Source: Arsenophonus sp. aPb (lineage in GTDB: Bacteria > Pseudomonadota > Gammaproteobacteria > Enterobacterales > Enterobacteriaceae). From it: a DNA stretch of 64,000 nt. The translations under genes and the position numbers were made by a program. The DNA is taken from assembly GCF_029873475.1 (NCBI RefSeq), contig NZ_CP123501.1, forward strand, positions 19,452 through 83,451. The letters run 5' to 3'. Positions 18,313 to 26,149 of the stretch are shown piece after piece. The stretch's first letter is position 1; each line of letters starts with the position of its first letter. The notes below the pieces were generated by a model that was not told the DNA's origin, did not search any database, and saw only the letters and a list, made by a program, of their open reading frames with translations.

Positions 18313-18355
18313 AGGCACTGTTGCAAAAATCGGGTCGGATTGCTGATAATTATTC
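18313..18355. mobile_element. Left-end stub of an IS26-like element
   Basis: GGCACTGTTGCAAAAATCGG and the next 20 bp match the end of the IS26-like copies at 14225 and 60097. The stub is cut off at 18356, where an IS6-type copy begins. Confidence 0.8.
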
Positions 18356-19170
18356 GGTTCTGTCGCATTAATGTTGGAAGTTTAATTTGTGGTAGTTAGA
18401 AGAATTGTTAGGCGACTAAAGTGTAAAAAGCATCGACTGGACAGAGAATTAGGCCATTGATAGGAATTTGTTGTTTATGGAGCATATGCAATATTTCTAT
18501 TCCTTCCAGTAAAACTTTTGCCGTTCGGTACGTCTTAAAACCAAGCATCGCTCGATAGCGTTTTTTAATGAAACGGTGATCTTGCTCTACCATGTTATTT
18601 TTATAACGGCACTGTCTTATTTTTATCCCCAGCTCACGTTGATTAAGTGACATTAATGCAGCCCGATTAGCACCACTTTTATCAATATTCACTTCCATAG
18701 GATAGGTATTTTGATGGATAGCTTTCTTTAAAAAGCGTAATGCAGATTTTTTATTTCGCTTTTGACTAAGAATAAAATCTATCGTTTCACCACTAGCCTC
18801 TACGGCGCGATAAAGATAATGCCATTTCCCTTTTATCCTGATATAGGTTTCATCCAGATACCAGGTGCCACCATAGATTTTTCGTTTCTTTCTGGCAACA
18901 CTTGCTAGTTTTGGCGTCAGTCGTAAAATCCAGCGGTGAATGGTGGAGTGATCAACAAAAATACCTCTTTCCTGCATCATCTCCTCAAGGTTACGCAAGC
19001 TTAAGGAATACGCCAGGTACCAACGTAGACAAACTAAAATGACATCGACGGGATAGTGGAGACGTTTAAAGCTTTGTTTAACAATATTCATAAGAGTCAA
19101 TTATATCTGCTTGTAGTACAAGGTTTACAAATCGATCTTATCAAACAGACTCTTTTAATGCGACAGAACC
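18356..19170 (-). mobile_element. IS6-like element type A, copy 1 (815 bp)
   Basis: Terminal inverted repeat GGTTCTGTCGCATTAA at both ends and one transposase. The left flank is an IS26-like stub and the right flank an interrupted terminase gene. There is no 8-bp target duplication, so this copy marks a rearrangement junction. Confidence 0.92.
18408..19091 (-). CDS. tnpA: IS6-like transposase, type A
   Basis: DDE transposase of the IS6 group. Seen: an N-terminal HTH with YSLSLRNLEEMMQERG, then catalytic Asp in GTWYLDETYIRI, Asp in VNIDKSGAN and Glu in NNMVEQDHRF. I start at the ATG (MNIVKQSFKRLHYPVD) rather than a TTG three codons earlier. Length of about 227 aa is standard. Its protein is identical to the copies at 23904-24587 and 37505-38188. 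Appears intact. Confidence 0.93.
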   Translation of the reverse strand: MNIVKQSFKRLHYPVDVILVCLRWYLAYSLSLRNLEEMMQERGIFVDHSTIHRWILRLTPKLASVARKKRKIYGGTWYLDETYIRIKGKWHYLYRAVEASGETIDFILSQKRNKKSALRFLKKAIHQNTYPMEVNIDKSGANRAALMSLNQRELGIKIRQCRYKNNMVEQDHRFIKKRYRAMLGFKTYRTAKVLLEGIEILHMLHKQQIPINGLILCPVDAFYTLVA

Positions 19171-19509
19171 CGCCAGTGAAATTGAAGTCCAACTTAACCC
19201 CATTTCGCGGCTTTTTTCAGTAATACCGTTTTCCCGCTGCCGCCATCGGGTCATTATCCAGTCAATCCATTCCTCCTGTTTGGGAAACAGCAAAAACGGG
19301 ATCGTGACCGGTAGCCCATAATCAATATTGCGCGGATCCGTTGTCATGCCCCAGTCAATAATAAACTGAGCCGGATTATCCTTATAAAAACGAAATAATC
19401 GTTTGATGTTCTCAGGTTCCTGACGTAAACGTTGTAATCGTTCAGCACGCCACTCAAACACCTGAACATAATCTGGATTTTTGAAATCAAAAGGGAAAGG
19501 TAGCGGCAT
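19171..19509 (-). pseudogene. Phage terminase large subunit, 3' part removed by IS
   Basis: Packaging ATPase of a tailed phage. The first 113 residues match the N-terminus of a terminase group, with FKNPDYVQVFEWRAERL, PAQFIIDWGMTTDPRN and PFLLFPKQEEWIDWIM. The Walker A-like EKSREMGLSW lies near residue 98. The gene is then cut by the IS at 19170; the frame reads on 30 nt into the IS. No other phage structural gene adjoins it. More GC-rich than surroundings, consistent with prophage origin. Confidence 0.75.
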
Positions 19510-19580
19510 AAAAATTTTGCGAAAAATCGCCTCTATTTAACTTATGGTGGTTATATTGATTTTCATATCACCTTTTTGTA

Positions 19581-19598
19581 TACTGTATATATACAGTA
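19581..19598. promoter_or_regulatory. 18-bp perfect palindrome upstream of higBA
   Basis: TACTGTATATATACAGTA lies 14 bp before the toxin ATG and overlaps the likely promoter. Probably the HigA operator. It resembles a LexA box but is two bases too short between the CTG and CAG halves. Confidence 0.65.
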
Positions 19599-19612
19599 CG
19601 CAAGGTAAGTTT

Positions 19613-19894
19613 ATGATTAAAAACTTTCGTCACAAAGGGCTAGAGCGTTTCTTTAAAACAGGCGTAATTTCAGGAATTCAAGCTAAACACGCTGCAAAAT
19701 TACGCGTCCAATTAACCGCCTTAAATGTTGCAAAAAAACCTTCGGATATGTCAGCACCAAGTTGGAAGTTGCATCCATTAAAAGGAGAGGCGTTAAAAGG
19801 TCACTGGGCAATATCTGTTAATGGAAACTGGAGATTAACTTTTAAATTTGAAGACGAAGACGTGATCCTTGTCGATTATCAAGACTATCATTGA
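19613..19894 (+). CDS. higB: HigB/RelE-type toxin of a toxin-antitoxin pair
   Basis: A 93-aa RelE-fold mRNA interferase of the HigB type, expected to cleave ribosome-bound mRNA. Seen: MIKNFRHKGLERFFKTG at the start and the family C-terminal block LHPLKGEALKGHWAISVNGN then WRLTFKFEDEDVILVDYQDYH. I chose the ATG at 19613 over an upstream frame extension because it is the family start and sits just after AAGG. Toxin-first order with the antitoxin 7 nt downstream is characteristic of higBA. A palindromic operator precedes it. Intact; probably maintains this plasmid segment. Confidence 0.9.
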   Translation: MIKNFRHKGLERFFKTGVISGIQAKHAAKLRVQLTALNVAKKPSDMSAPSWKLHPLKGEALKGHWAISVNGNWRLTFKFEDEDVILVDYQDYH

Positions 19895-19901
19895 GGTAAT
19901 T

Positions 19902-20183
19902 ATGACTAGAATGTATAACCCTTCTCACCCAGGAATCGTTTTACGTGAATATTTAAGCCACGTTTCAATTACTGAGGCAGCAAAAGCATTAGGTGTTACT
20001 AGAGTTGCTCTTTCTCGCATCTTAAATGGCAATTCAGGCATTTCTGCTGATATGGCTTTAAGACTAGAAAGTGCGATTGGTACAAGTGCTGAAATGTGGA
20101 TCGAAATGCAAGCTCAATATGAACTTTGGCAAGCATCTCAGAAACCACGACCTGATGTTCATAGACTGCTACCACAGGCTTAG
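19902..20183 (+). CDS. higA: HigA-type antitoxin
   Basis: A 93-aa XRE-family antitoxin that neutralises HigB and represses the operon. The ATG at 19902 follows GAGGTAATT, and MTRMYNPSHPGIVLREYL is the standard HigA start. The HTH is ITEAAKALGVTRVALSRILNG. The C-terminal helix includes SAEMWIEMQAQYELWQA, the conserved tail. Located 7 nt after higB, so co-transcribed. Intact. Confidence 0.92.
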   Translation: MTRMYNPSHPGIVLREYLSHVSITEAAKALGVTRVALSRILNGNSGISADMALRLESAIGTSAEMWIEMQAQYELWQASQKPRPDVHRLLPQA

Positions 20184-20265
20184 TCTATCCGTAAATACCG
20201 ATAAATCGTCTCACGTGATACGCCAAATTAACAAAAGAATTTGGCGCTTTCTTCAATAGAGGGTT

Positions 20266-20871
20266 CTACGCTGGAATCCCAGATTTTTCCGTTGCAAATT
20301 CTGCATCTCTTATTCGCATAATCGTTTGTCGGGTTGTATTAAAGATTTTAGCAAGAGAACTGATACTTTGACCGCTTTTTAAATGAGATATCACTTCTTC
20401 TCTTTGTTTGTCGTCCAGTGACCTAGGTCTACCGAGCTTTTTACCCTGCAATTTTGCTCTCACTATTCCTGCCTGTGTTCTTTCAATTAACAAATCCCGT
20501 TCAAACTCGGCCACCGCTGAGATAACCTGCATCGTCATTTTTCCGGCTGGACTCGTGAGATCGACACCACCCAATGCCAAACAGTGAACTTTAACTCCTA
20601 ATGAGGAAAGATTTTCAACGGTTTTACGAATATCAATAGCATTTCGTCCGAGTCGGTCTAATTTTGTTACCACAAGAACGTCTTGAGCTTCTAATCTGTC
20701 GGTTAATCGGACAAATCCATTTCTTTCATTAGCAGCAACCGAACCGCTAATATTCTCTTCGACAATTCGATGTGGTTTAATGTTAAATCCAGCAGCTTCG
20801 ATTTCTCTACGTTGATTTTCGGTAGTCTGTTCTAATGTTGACACTCGGCAGTAAGCAAAAACCCGTGACAT
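20266..20871 (-). CDS. Serine recombinase (resolvase/invertase family), 201 aa
   Basis: Full-length small serine recombinase. Catalytic Ser is in FAYCRVSTLEQ; VVTKLDRLGRNAIDI and AEFERDLLIERTQAGI are the conserved core motifs. The C-terminal HTH is SGQSISSLAKIFNTTRQTIMRI. GGAG lies before the ATG. No Tn3 transposase adjoins it, so it is probably a plasmid multimer resolvase or an orphan invertase. Repeats TGTACGAAA in the upstream 90 bp (20884-20968) could be its recombination site. Confidence 0.88.
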   Translation of the reverse strand: MSRVFAYCRVSTLEQTTENQRREIEAAGFNIKPHRIVEENISGSVAANERNGFVRLTDRLEAQDVLVVTKLDRLGRNAIDIRKTVENLSSLGVKVHCLALGGVDLTSPAGKMTMQVISAVAEFERDLLIERTQAGIVRAKLQGKKLGRPRSLDDKQREEVISHLKSGQSISSLAKIFNTTRQTIMRIRDAEFATEKSGIPA

Positions 20872-20881
20872 TTTGTTTCTC

Positions 20882-20970
20882 CTGTACGAAATAGATGTAC
20901 TTATTATACATAGTGTACGAAATTAATTTAACCTATTTTTGTACAGTTGTTTTTATAGATGTACGAAAAC
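20882..20970. promoter_or_regulatory. Repeated TGTACGAAA boxes upstream of recombinase (possible res site)
   Basis: TGTACGAAA occurs at about 20883, 20912 and 20961, with TGTAC-type half-sites between (20894, 20940). Direct and inverted spacing beside a serine recombinase resembles a res region. Confidence 0.5.
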
Positions 20971-21097
20971 GAACGATTTCGGACAACATAAAATATTTTA
21001 ATTTTGCCTATTTTTCGAACAACCCTGCTAGGCCAATGGGGGGAAAGTGTTTTTTGTCTCAGAATGACATCACGTCTCAAAAAATCTCAAAAAAATA

Positions 21098-21346
21098 TCA
21101 TTCAGATTTAAATTCATTCAGATAGCATATACAAATTCTTGTTTCAATTTCAGGGGTATTACCATATATTTCCTTCGCTAAATTTTGTGCAGCATATTGC
21201 GTTGAAAAGATTCCTTTAAAATACCAACAAATACTATTTTTATATCTTACTTCTAACGACCAATAATAATTATCCAAATTAGGTTTAATATGTTCAACAA
21301 TATTATTTGTTGATGTATTTTTTAATTTTATTATTTGTTGTCTCAT
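21098..21346 (-). CDS. Hypothetical 82-aa protein
   Basis: Unrecognised small protein. The central block YWSLEVRYKNSICWYFKGIF followed by a helix with QYAAQNLAKEIYG resembles, in layout, the gene just upstream at 21409-21696 (WILEVFVEDKNCFQVGGIF, then a helix). No signal peptide. The two are tandem on the same strand about 60 bp apart. Function unknown. Confidence 0.5.
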   Translation of the reverse strand: MRQQIIKLKNTSTNNIVEHIKPNLDNYYWSLEVRYKNSICWYFKGIFSTQYAAQNLAKEIYGNTPEIETRICICYLNEFKSE

Positions 21347-21408
21347 ATTATTTTAACCTTTATATTTAATATTTTTATATGCTGTTTGAATCTTTATTTA
21401 AAATAATA

Positions 21409-21696
21409 TTAATTAATCAATGTTCGTTTTATTTTCATCATTACTACAGCTACTTCTAATGATTTCCTGATGATAGCCCCTTTCTTTTTTTCACTTTCAT
21501 TTTTTAATAGATTATCTGGTATCTTAAATAAATTATGACTTTCATCAATGACTTTAAACGGATAAATTAAATAATAATCTCTTTGTAATCCTAATTTATT
21601 AACAAAATTAATTGCTAATTCGTTTTCTTTAAATATTCCGCCAACCTGAAAACAATTTTTATCTTCAACAAAAACCTCTAAGATCCAAATAATCAT
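21409..21696 (-). CDS. Hypothetical 95-aa protein
   Basis: Unrecognised. It starts MIIWILEVFVEDKNCFQVGG and keeps the strand-turn-strand-GIF-helix layout of the next gene, then adds a basic C-terminal tail (SEKKKGAIIRKSLEVAVVMM). Likely a tandem paralogue of that gene. AT-rich codon use like the host backbone. Confidence 0.5.
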   Translation of the reverse strand: MIIWILEVFVEDKNCFQVGGIFKENELAINFVNKLGLQRDYYLIYPFKVIDESHNLFKIPDNLLKNESEKKKGAIIRKSLEVAVVMMKIKRTLIN

Positions 21697-21786
21697 AATA
21701 TTACCTATATATATTTAAGGATGAATGAGAACAAAAAAGTTATATTTAATTCAACGGTAACCTAATTACTATTCAAGATTTGATGA

Positions 21787-21842
21787 TATTCCGCTTCCTC
21801 GTTCGTTCGCTCCTGTCGTCGGTCACTCACTGCGGTGAGCGT
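21787..21842. repeat. ColE1-ori-flank-like conserved box, copy 1 (reverse orientation)
   Basis: ATTCCGCTTCCTCG and the following 40 bp resemble the stretch beside ColE1/pBR322 origins and are the inverse of boxes at 25564, 42606 and 54954. This copy is the most diverged, and no rep gene lies next to it. Confidence 0.65.
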
Positions 21843-22571
21843 ATGGGGTTTAAAAGGATTATTTTTATTGGAGTTTATTACTACCAGATCCAGATCTTAC
21901 TTAACCTATAGTTATTATTTTTTTTATTTTAAAAGATTAAATAAATAAAATATTAAAAATAATTATATTTAAATGTATTTATAAGTATATGTAATTATTA
22001 GTAAATTATATCTCACTGAGTTGTTACAAAAGATTCCCCCCCTATAGTCCCCCCCATTTACTCGCGTTGCTCGCTTTCACTGTCCCTATACACAGTTACT
22101 TGGTCATCACAACGCTTTCAACTTTTGACCTTTTGGGTCGGTAAGAAAGAACTAGCGGGAGGGTAAGTCTCATTACTCAGGTTTATGATGTTTTACATCT
22201 CACTTGAGAGTCACAATGAGTTCCCCCAGAGACACAATTTTTTCGTTGGTATCTCTTAAGGAGCCACCTATTCTGTATACTTTTTGTACAATTATTTTAT
22301 AATCAATAACCTACAAGCATGTTTTTGTGACTTAAGTCAAATTTTTTTATTGTGGGTTTTATGCTGTTTTCAGGGTGGTAATTTGAGTGAAGTTTAGAAA
22401 CAATTATAAAAAATTCCTGTAACGCATCATGAGCTTTTATTTTTTATTGGACATGGGTTTTTACGTTTAAAATAAAAAAACCGCTCAAAATTGCATACAG
22501 CTCGTTTTAGTGGCATATTTTAGGTGGTTTGTAATCGTTATTTTCAGTTCAAGGAAAAATTTAGTGTTTTT
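21843..22571. other. Long noncoding region
   Basis: About 730 bp with no gene. Runs of C and G around 22030-22070 contrast with AT-rich surroundings. Possibly an eroded origin region, since an origin-type box lies at its left edge. Confidence 0.4.
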
Positions 22572-22854
22572 CGGGTAGTTTGCGGGAAAGTGCAGGGAAC
22601 TACGTTAAGGCATTTTGTGCTCTTTCATGTAGCTAAGTAACATTCTTCTTGATAAACCAGATAAATCACAGACCTCACGAACCGACTTTTTAGAATTTTG
22701 ATAAAGTATGCGAGCCTGCTCCAGCTTATCTGGATAAGTTCTAGGTCGACCACCTGATTTCCCTCTGGCTAGGAGCATATTATCTTGACGGGTTTCTATG
22801 AGTGGTAAGCAAAACTCTTAACGTAGTTCCCTGCACTTTCCCGCAAACTACCCG
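22572..22854. mobile_element. Miniature Tn3-derived element (283 bp) containing a resolvase tail
   Basis: Perfect inverted ends of 38 bp begin CGGGTAGTTTGCGGGAAAGT at 22572 and end at 22854. Both sides are flanked by TTTTT, a possible 5-bp target duplication. The inside encodes only the C-terminal part of a serine resolvase on the minus strand. This matches the concept of Tn3-derived inverted-repeat miniature elements, mobilised in trans. Confidence 0.85.
22608..22800 (-). pseudogene. C-terminal fragment of a serine resolvase inside the miniature element
   Basis: The minus strand reads LLARGKSGGRPRTYPDKL, then EQARILYQNSKKSVREVCDL, then SGLSRRMLLSYMKEHKMP and stop: the linker and HTH of a Tn3-type resolvase. 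The catalytic domain is absent. Confidence 0.8.
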
Positions 22855-22948
22855 TTTTTCTGGTGATGAGTGGATGGAATTTAGGTCATAATGTTATTAA
22901 TCCGCGTATTGTAATTTTAATATTGTCAGAATTAATTATATGTCAAAA

Positions 22949-22977
22949 AGCCAGCCCGAGAGATAAACAGGCTGGCT
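22949..22977 (-). terminator. Hairpin downstream of the HTH pair (copy 1)
   Basis: AGCCAGCC and GGCTGGCT stem with an AT-rich loop. The same hairpin, followed by the same TTGGCGCAACTTG motif, occurs at 39957, again downstream of a paralogous HTH gene. Confidence 0.6.
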
Positions 22978-23113
22978 GTACTTTCCCATGATATTGGCGC
23001 AACTTGCGGTATCAGAAGGAGCTACTCTAAATTTATTTTTATTTTAAATGCGGGATTAATTATTTAGGATATGGAGCAAAATAGATACCCTACAAAATGT
23101 AGGGTACCGTCAG

Positions 23114-23407
23114 TTAACTATTTGTGTTATGGCGATTTATTTCATTTAAGACACATTGAGTTAACCCGAATGTGACTAACCGACACTGAAAAACTGATTG
23201 GATGTGATTAACAGAATAAAAATCCATTCTGTTTTTAATTTCTTGTAATGTATCTCGTACTACGACATAAGAAACATTGCGGAATACAGCAATATCTTTC
23301 TTGTTAATTCCGATAGAGAGAAGCATTGCTGTTTCATATTGTGCGTCTGTCAGTTCTGGAAATTCATTACGAAATTTATAGAGTTTTTCTTTGGCGAATC
23401 CTTTCAT
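23114..23407 (-). CDS. LuxR-type HTH regulator, paralogue 1 (97 aa)
   Basis: Small protein consisting almost only of a GerE/LuxR-like helix-turn-helix: FPELTDAQYETAMLLSIGIN, then KKDIAVFRNVSYVVVRDTLQ. It aligns well with 40219-40482 (FPELTPDQLETGMLFSMGIS, KKEIAFLRSVTVSTIEKMLE). Its ATG overlaps the stop of a 44-aa gene (ATGA), so the two are coupled. No receiver or ligand domain. Role unknown; probably plasmid-borne regulation. Confidence 0.7.
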   Translation of the reverse strand: MKGFAKEKLYKFRNEFPELTDAQYETAMLLSIGINKKDIAVFRNVSYVVVRDTLQEIKNRMDFYSVNHIQSVFQCRLVTFGLTQCVLNEINRHNTNS

Positions 23408-23538
23408 GCTGCACCCCCGACAACTTTCATGATGCGATCACGTTGGCGGCGGGTAAGATTTTTGGAAATGCGGGCGAAATGTTTTAATAGTTCGGGTTTT
23501 GCTTTACAGATAAGCACGTGGAAGGTACTATTTTTCAT
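23404..23538 (-). CDS. Small basic protein (44 aa) coupled to HTH gene
   Basis: Encodes MKNSTFHVLICKAKPELLKH, then a basic stretch with SKNLTRRQRDRIMKVVGG. Its TGA overlaps the ATG of the HTH gene. A similar coupled small gene precedes the paralogous HTH gene at 40479-40646, which supports it being real, although the two small proteins differ in sequence. Confidence 0.6.
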   Translation of the reverse strand: MKNSTFHVLICKAKPELLKHFARISKNLTRRQRDRIMKVVGGAA

Positions 23539-23617
23539 AGTCCGACTCCTAGTTGAAGTAGGTTGTTGGATTAGCTGACTGTTAGGATTGCAGTCCTTTC
23601 AGTCAGCGGCTAGCTTA

Positions 23618-23824
23618 CTACTCTTTGTTTATTGTTACTTTTTCTAATATTCCCTTTCTGGTATATAGTGATGTCCATTCAATAGATTGAACTCTTGTCC
23701 AATCTACTTTTACAGCATATTTTTTGTTTACTCTAAATTCACCTCTACTGATACGTTCTATTAATCCAGAAGAAATTAAAAAATTTATATTATTGTTAAA
23801 TGTTTGGGGCTTAATACTATTTGC
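23618..23824 (-). pseudogene. C-terminal part of a winged-helix-like protein cut by IS
   Basis: The frame runs from the IS end at 23824 to a stop at 23618: 68 codons including FNNNINFLISSGLIERISRG and EFRVNKKYAVKVDWTRVQSI. The helix-then-beta-wing look suggests a DNA-binding domain. The 5' part is lost at the IS junction. Family not identified. Confidence 0.5.
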
Positions 23825-24639
23825 GGTTCTGTCGCATTAAAAGAGTCTGTTTGATAAGATCGATTTGTAAACCTTGTACTACAAGCAGATATAATTGACT
23901 CTTATGAATATTGTTAAACAAAGCTTTAAACGTCTCCACTATCCCGTCGATGTCATTTTAGTTTGTCTACGTTGGTACCTGGCGTATTCCTTAAGCTTGC
24001 GTAACCTTGAGGAGATGATGCAGGAAAGAGGTATTTTTGTTGATCACTCCACCATTCACCGCTGGATTTTACGACTGACGCCAAAACTAGCAAGTGTTGC
24101 CAGAAAGAAACGAAAAATCTATGGTGGCACCTGGTATCTGGATGAAACCTATATCAGGATAAAAGGGAAATGGCATTATCTTTATCGCGCCGTAGAGGCT
24201 AGTGGTGAAACGATAGATTTTATTCTTAGTCAAAAGCGAAATAAAAAATCTGCATTACGCTTTTTAAAGAAAGCTATCCATCAAAATACCTATCCTATGG
24301 AAGTGAATATTGATAAAAGTGGTGCTAATCGGGCTGCATTAATGTCACTTAATCAACGTGAGCTGGGGATAAAAATAAGACAGTGCCGTTATAAAAATAA
24401 CATGGTAGAGCAAGATCACCGTTTCATTAAAAAACGCTATCGAGCGATGCTTGGTTTTAAGACGTACCGAACGGCAAAAGTTTTACTGGAAGGAATAGAA
24501 ATATTGCATATGCTCCATAAACAACAAATTCCTATCAATGGCCTAATTCTCTGTCCAGTCGATGCTTTTTACACTTTAGTCGCCTAACAATTCTTCTAAC
24601 TACCACAAATTAAACTTCCAACATTAATGCGACAGAACC
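23825..24639 (+). mobile_element. IS6-like element type A, copy 2 (815 bp)
   Basis: Same 16-bp ends GGTTCTGTCGCATTAA and length as copy 1, opposite orientation. The left flank is an interrupted gene; the right flank leads to replicon 1. No target duplication. Confidence 0.92.
23904..24587 (+). CDS. tnpA: IS6-like transposase, type A
   Basis: Identical in protein sequence to the type A transposases at 18408-19091 and 37505-38188, with the same ATG start and DDE residues. Identity among the copies implies very recent spread or gene conversion. Intact. Confidence 0.93.
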   Translation: MNIVKQSFKRLHYPVDVILVCLRWYLAYSLSLRNLEEMMQERGIFVDHSTIHRWILRLTPKLASVARKKRKIYGGTWYLDETYIRIKGKWHYLYRAVEASGETIDFILSQKRNKKSALRFLKKAIHQNTYPMEVNIDKSGANRAALMSLNQRELGIKIRQCRYKNNMVEQDHRFIKKRYRAMLGFKTYRTAKVLLEGIEILHMLHKQQIPINGLILCPVDAFYTLVA

Positions 24640-24816
24640 GACCCACCAATACCTTAATATTCCCTTTTTATGTTCTTGACTGAGCAAGTTTCCCTACATC
24701 AATATTTTATTATTGACCGTTTTTTGTACAAATTTCTCTATTATTGACTAAGATTTTATCATCAAAGGATAACAATTTGGGTGGGATTAACCGTTATCCA
24801 CCTATAGATGCAATCA

Positions 24817-25370
24817 CTTTTTATCCTTAAATACATCTAAAGCAATAGATGCAATATAACCATAACGACCTTTAACAGAAAAAGAAAAAACAAGAGCGAA
24901 AAAGTCTTCGCTTGCAGGGAACCTACGTTCCCGCCGCTCAGAACTCTCCGTGCTATTTCCCCCGTAAGCGTTAAACCGCTAACGCGCAGTTAGGCCACAA
25001 AACCTCCTGTGGCCTAACTGCGTGACGTTGTCAGGGGAAAATAACCTTAAATATTGTTATTTATATTGTGTGGCTTAGCAGGAAAGGGGGGATTCTGAGT
25101 CTTTTTCCCTGTCGTAGTGGCTTTGCCTCGCTTCGGCGACCCTGACCTTTTGTGATTTTTGTTACTCTTGTTGTCGCCTTTTATGCGCAAAGCGCATGGC
25201 TTTTTTAATCATGTCTAAAAGTGCAACGTTTTGCATCATTTTGCACGATTTTTTTAGCCCTGTTAAGGTTAAGGAAAGCTATATATAGCATGGGTTAATG
25301 CCTGTTTTGAAAGTGCAACGAAAACGATACATTTAGTGAGTAGGCGTGGCGGGGCTATGATTGCGATTTT
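24817..25370. repeat. Long duplicated noncoding module, copy 1 (with replicon 1)
   Basis: About 550 bp repeated at 30583-31160 with high identity. Both contain GGGAAC-CTAC-GTTCCC, then a variable block, TGCGTGACGTTGTCAGGGG, a conserved short basic frame and two AAGTGCAACG boxes about 90 bp apart. In this copy the variable block is a hairpin TAGGCCACA / TGTGGCCTA, and the short frame is stopped by TAA. Function unknown; origin or transfer-site features are plausible. Confidence 0.8.
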
Positions 25371-25563
25371 CCGGGTTTTTTAGTGAAATTTTTTAAGGTC
25401 GATGTTTATATTTAGCCATTTAATTAAAAATTAGCTGTGTCGAATTTAGCGGGGTTTTGTTTCTTGAAGCTACTTGACATAGCTTTAACCAATAAAACCT
25501 ATCAGAAGCGGATACAGAGGGTTTTATGGTTATTTATGAATAGTATTTGATATTGAAATATTT

Positions 25564-25622
25564 ACCGCTCGCCGCAGCCAAGAGACCGAGCAACGCGAGC
25601 GAACAGGCGAGGAAGCGGAATA
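25564..25622. repeat. ColE1-ori-flank-like conserved box, copy 2
   Basis: ACCGCTCGCCGCAGCCAAG to AGGAAGCGGAAT. It is about 230 bp before the first perfect DnaA box proximal to the iterons, just as the copy at 54954 precedes replicon 2. The sequence resembles the conserved segment flanking pBR322-type origins. Confidence 0.75.
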
Positions 25623-25735
25623 TCACGATTAGCTTTAAAGTAATGAGGGCACTTGTTTGGTTAAATGTTAATCAATACGGAATTGTAGTTAGGATTAAAT
25701 AAGTTGAATAAGTTTTACTTGTTTTGTCAGAAAAG

Positions 25736-26052
25736 TTATCCACAGTAAAAGTGCAAAAAAAGGCAGTTAAATATAGTTATGTATAAGTTAAAAGAGTTAA
25801 AGATAAAAAAATAGCATTTAATTAATTGATTTTTAAGGTAAAAAAAACATTAATCGTCCGCAAATCACGATAAAATGTCCGTAAATCACGATAAAATGTC
25901 CGCAAATCACGATAAAATGTCCGCAAATCACGAATAAGTAAAGCACTTATCCACATATTTTTTTTGTTTTTTTCGTTGTTTTATTTGACTTGTCCGCAAA
26001 TCACGATAAAATGTCCGCAAATCACGTTATTACTAGCGTCCGTAAATCACGA
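25736..26052. other. oriV: Origin of replication 1: DnaA boxes and seven iterons
   Basis: Perfect DnaA boxes TTATCCACA at 25736-25744 and 25948-25956. Iteron GTCC(G)(C/T)AAATCACGA at 25856, 25877, 25898 and 25919 (exactly 21 bp apart) and again at 25992, 26013 and 26038. The AT-rich stretch between the blocks (about 25957-25990) could be the unwinding element. Directly upstream of a Rep_3 initiator. Confidence 0.92.
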
Positions 26053-26149
26053 AAACAAGTTGTTTGTATTTTAATCAATCTGTATTAATAAAATTCTAAT
26101 AACTGATCTTAGATCATACCTATAATATACAAAAAGAGAAAAACACAAA

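Noticed and set aside
19581..19598. LexA-binding SOS box before higBA
   Set aside because: The spacing between CTG and CAG is 8 instead of the 10 bases of the enterobacterial consensus, and the position fits an antitoxin operator better.
25856..26052. CRISPR array
   Set aside because: Repeats of about 15-21 bp with no unique spacers in the first block, beside a rep gene and DnaA boxes: these are iterons.
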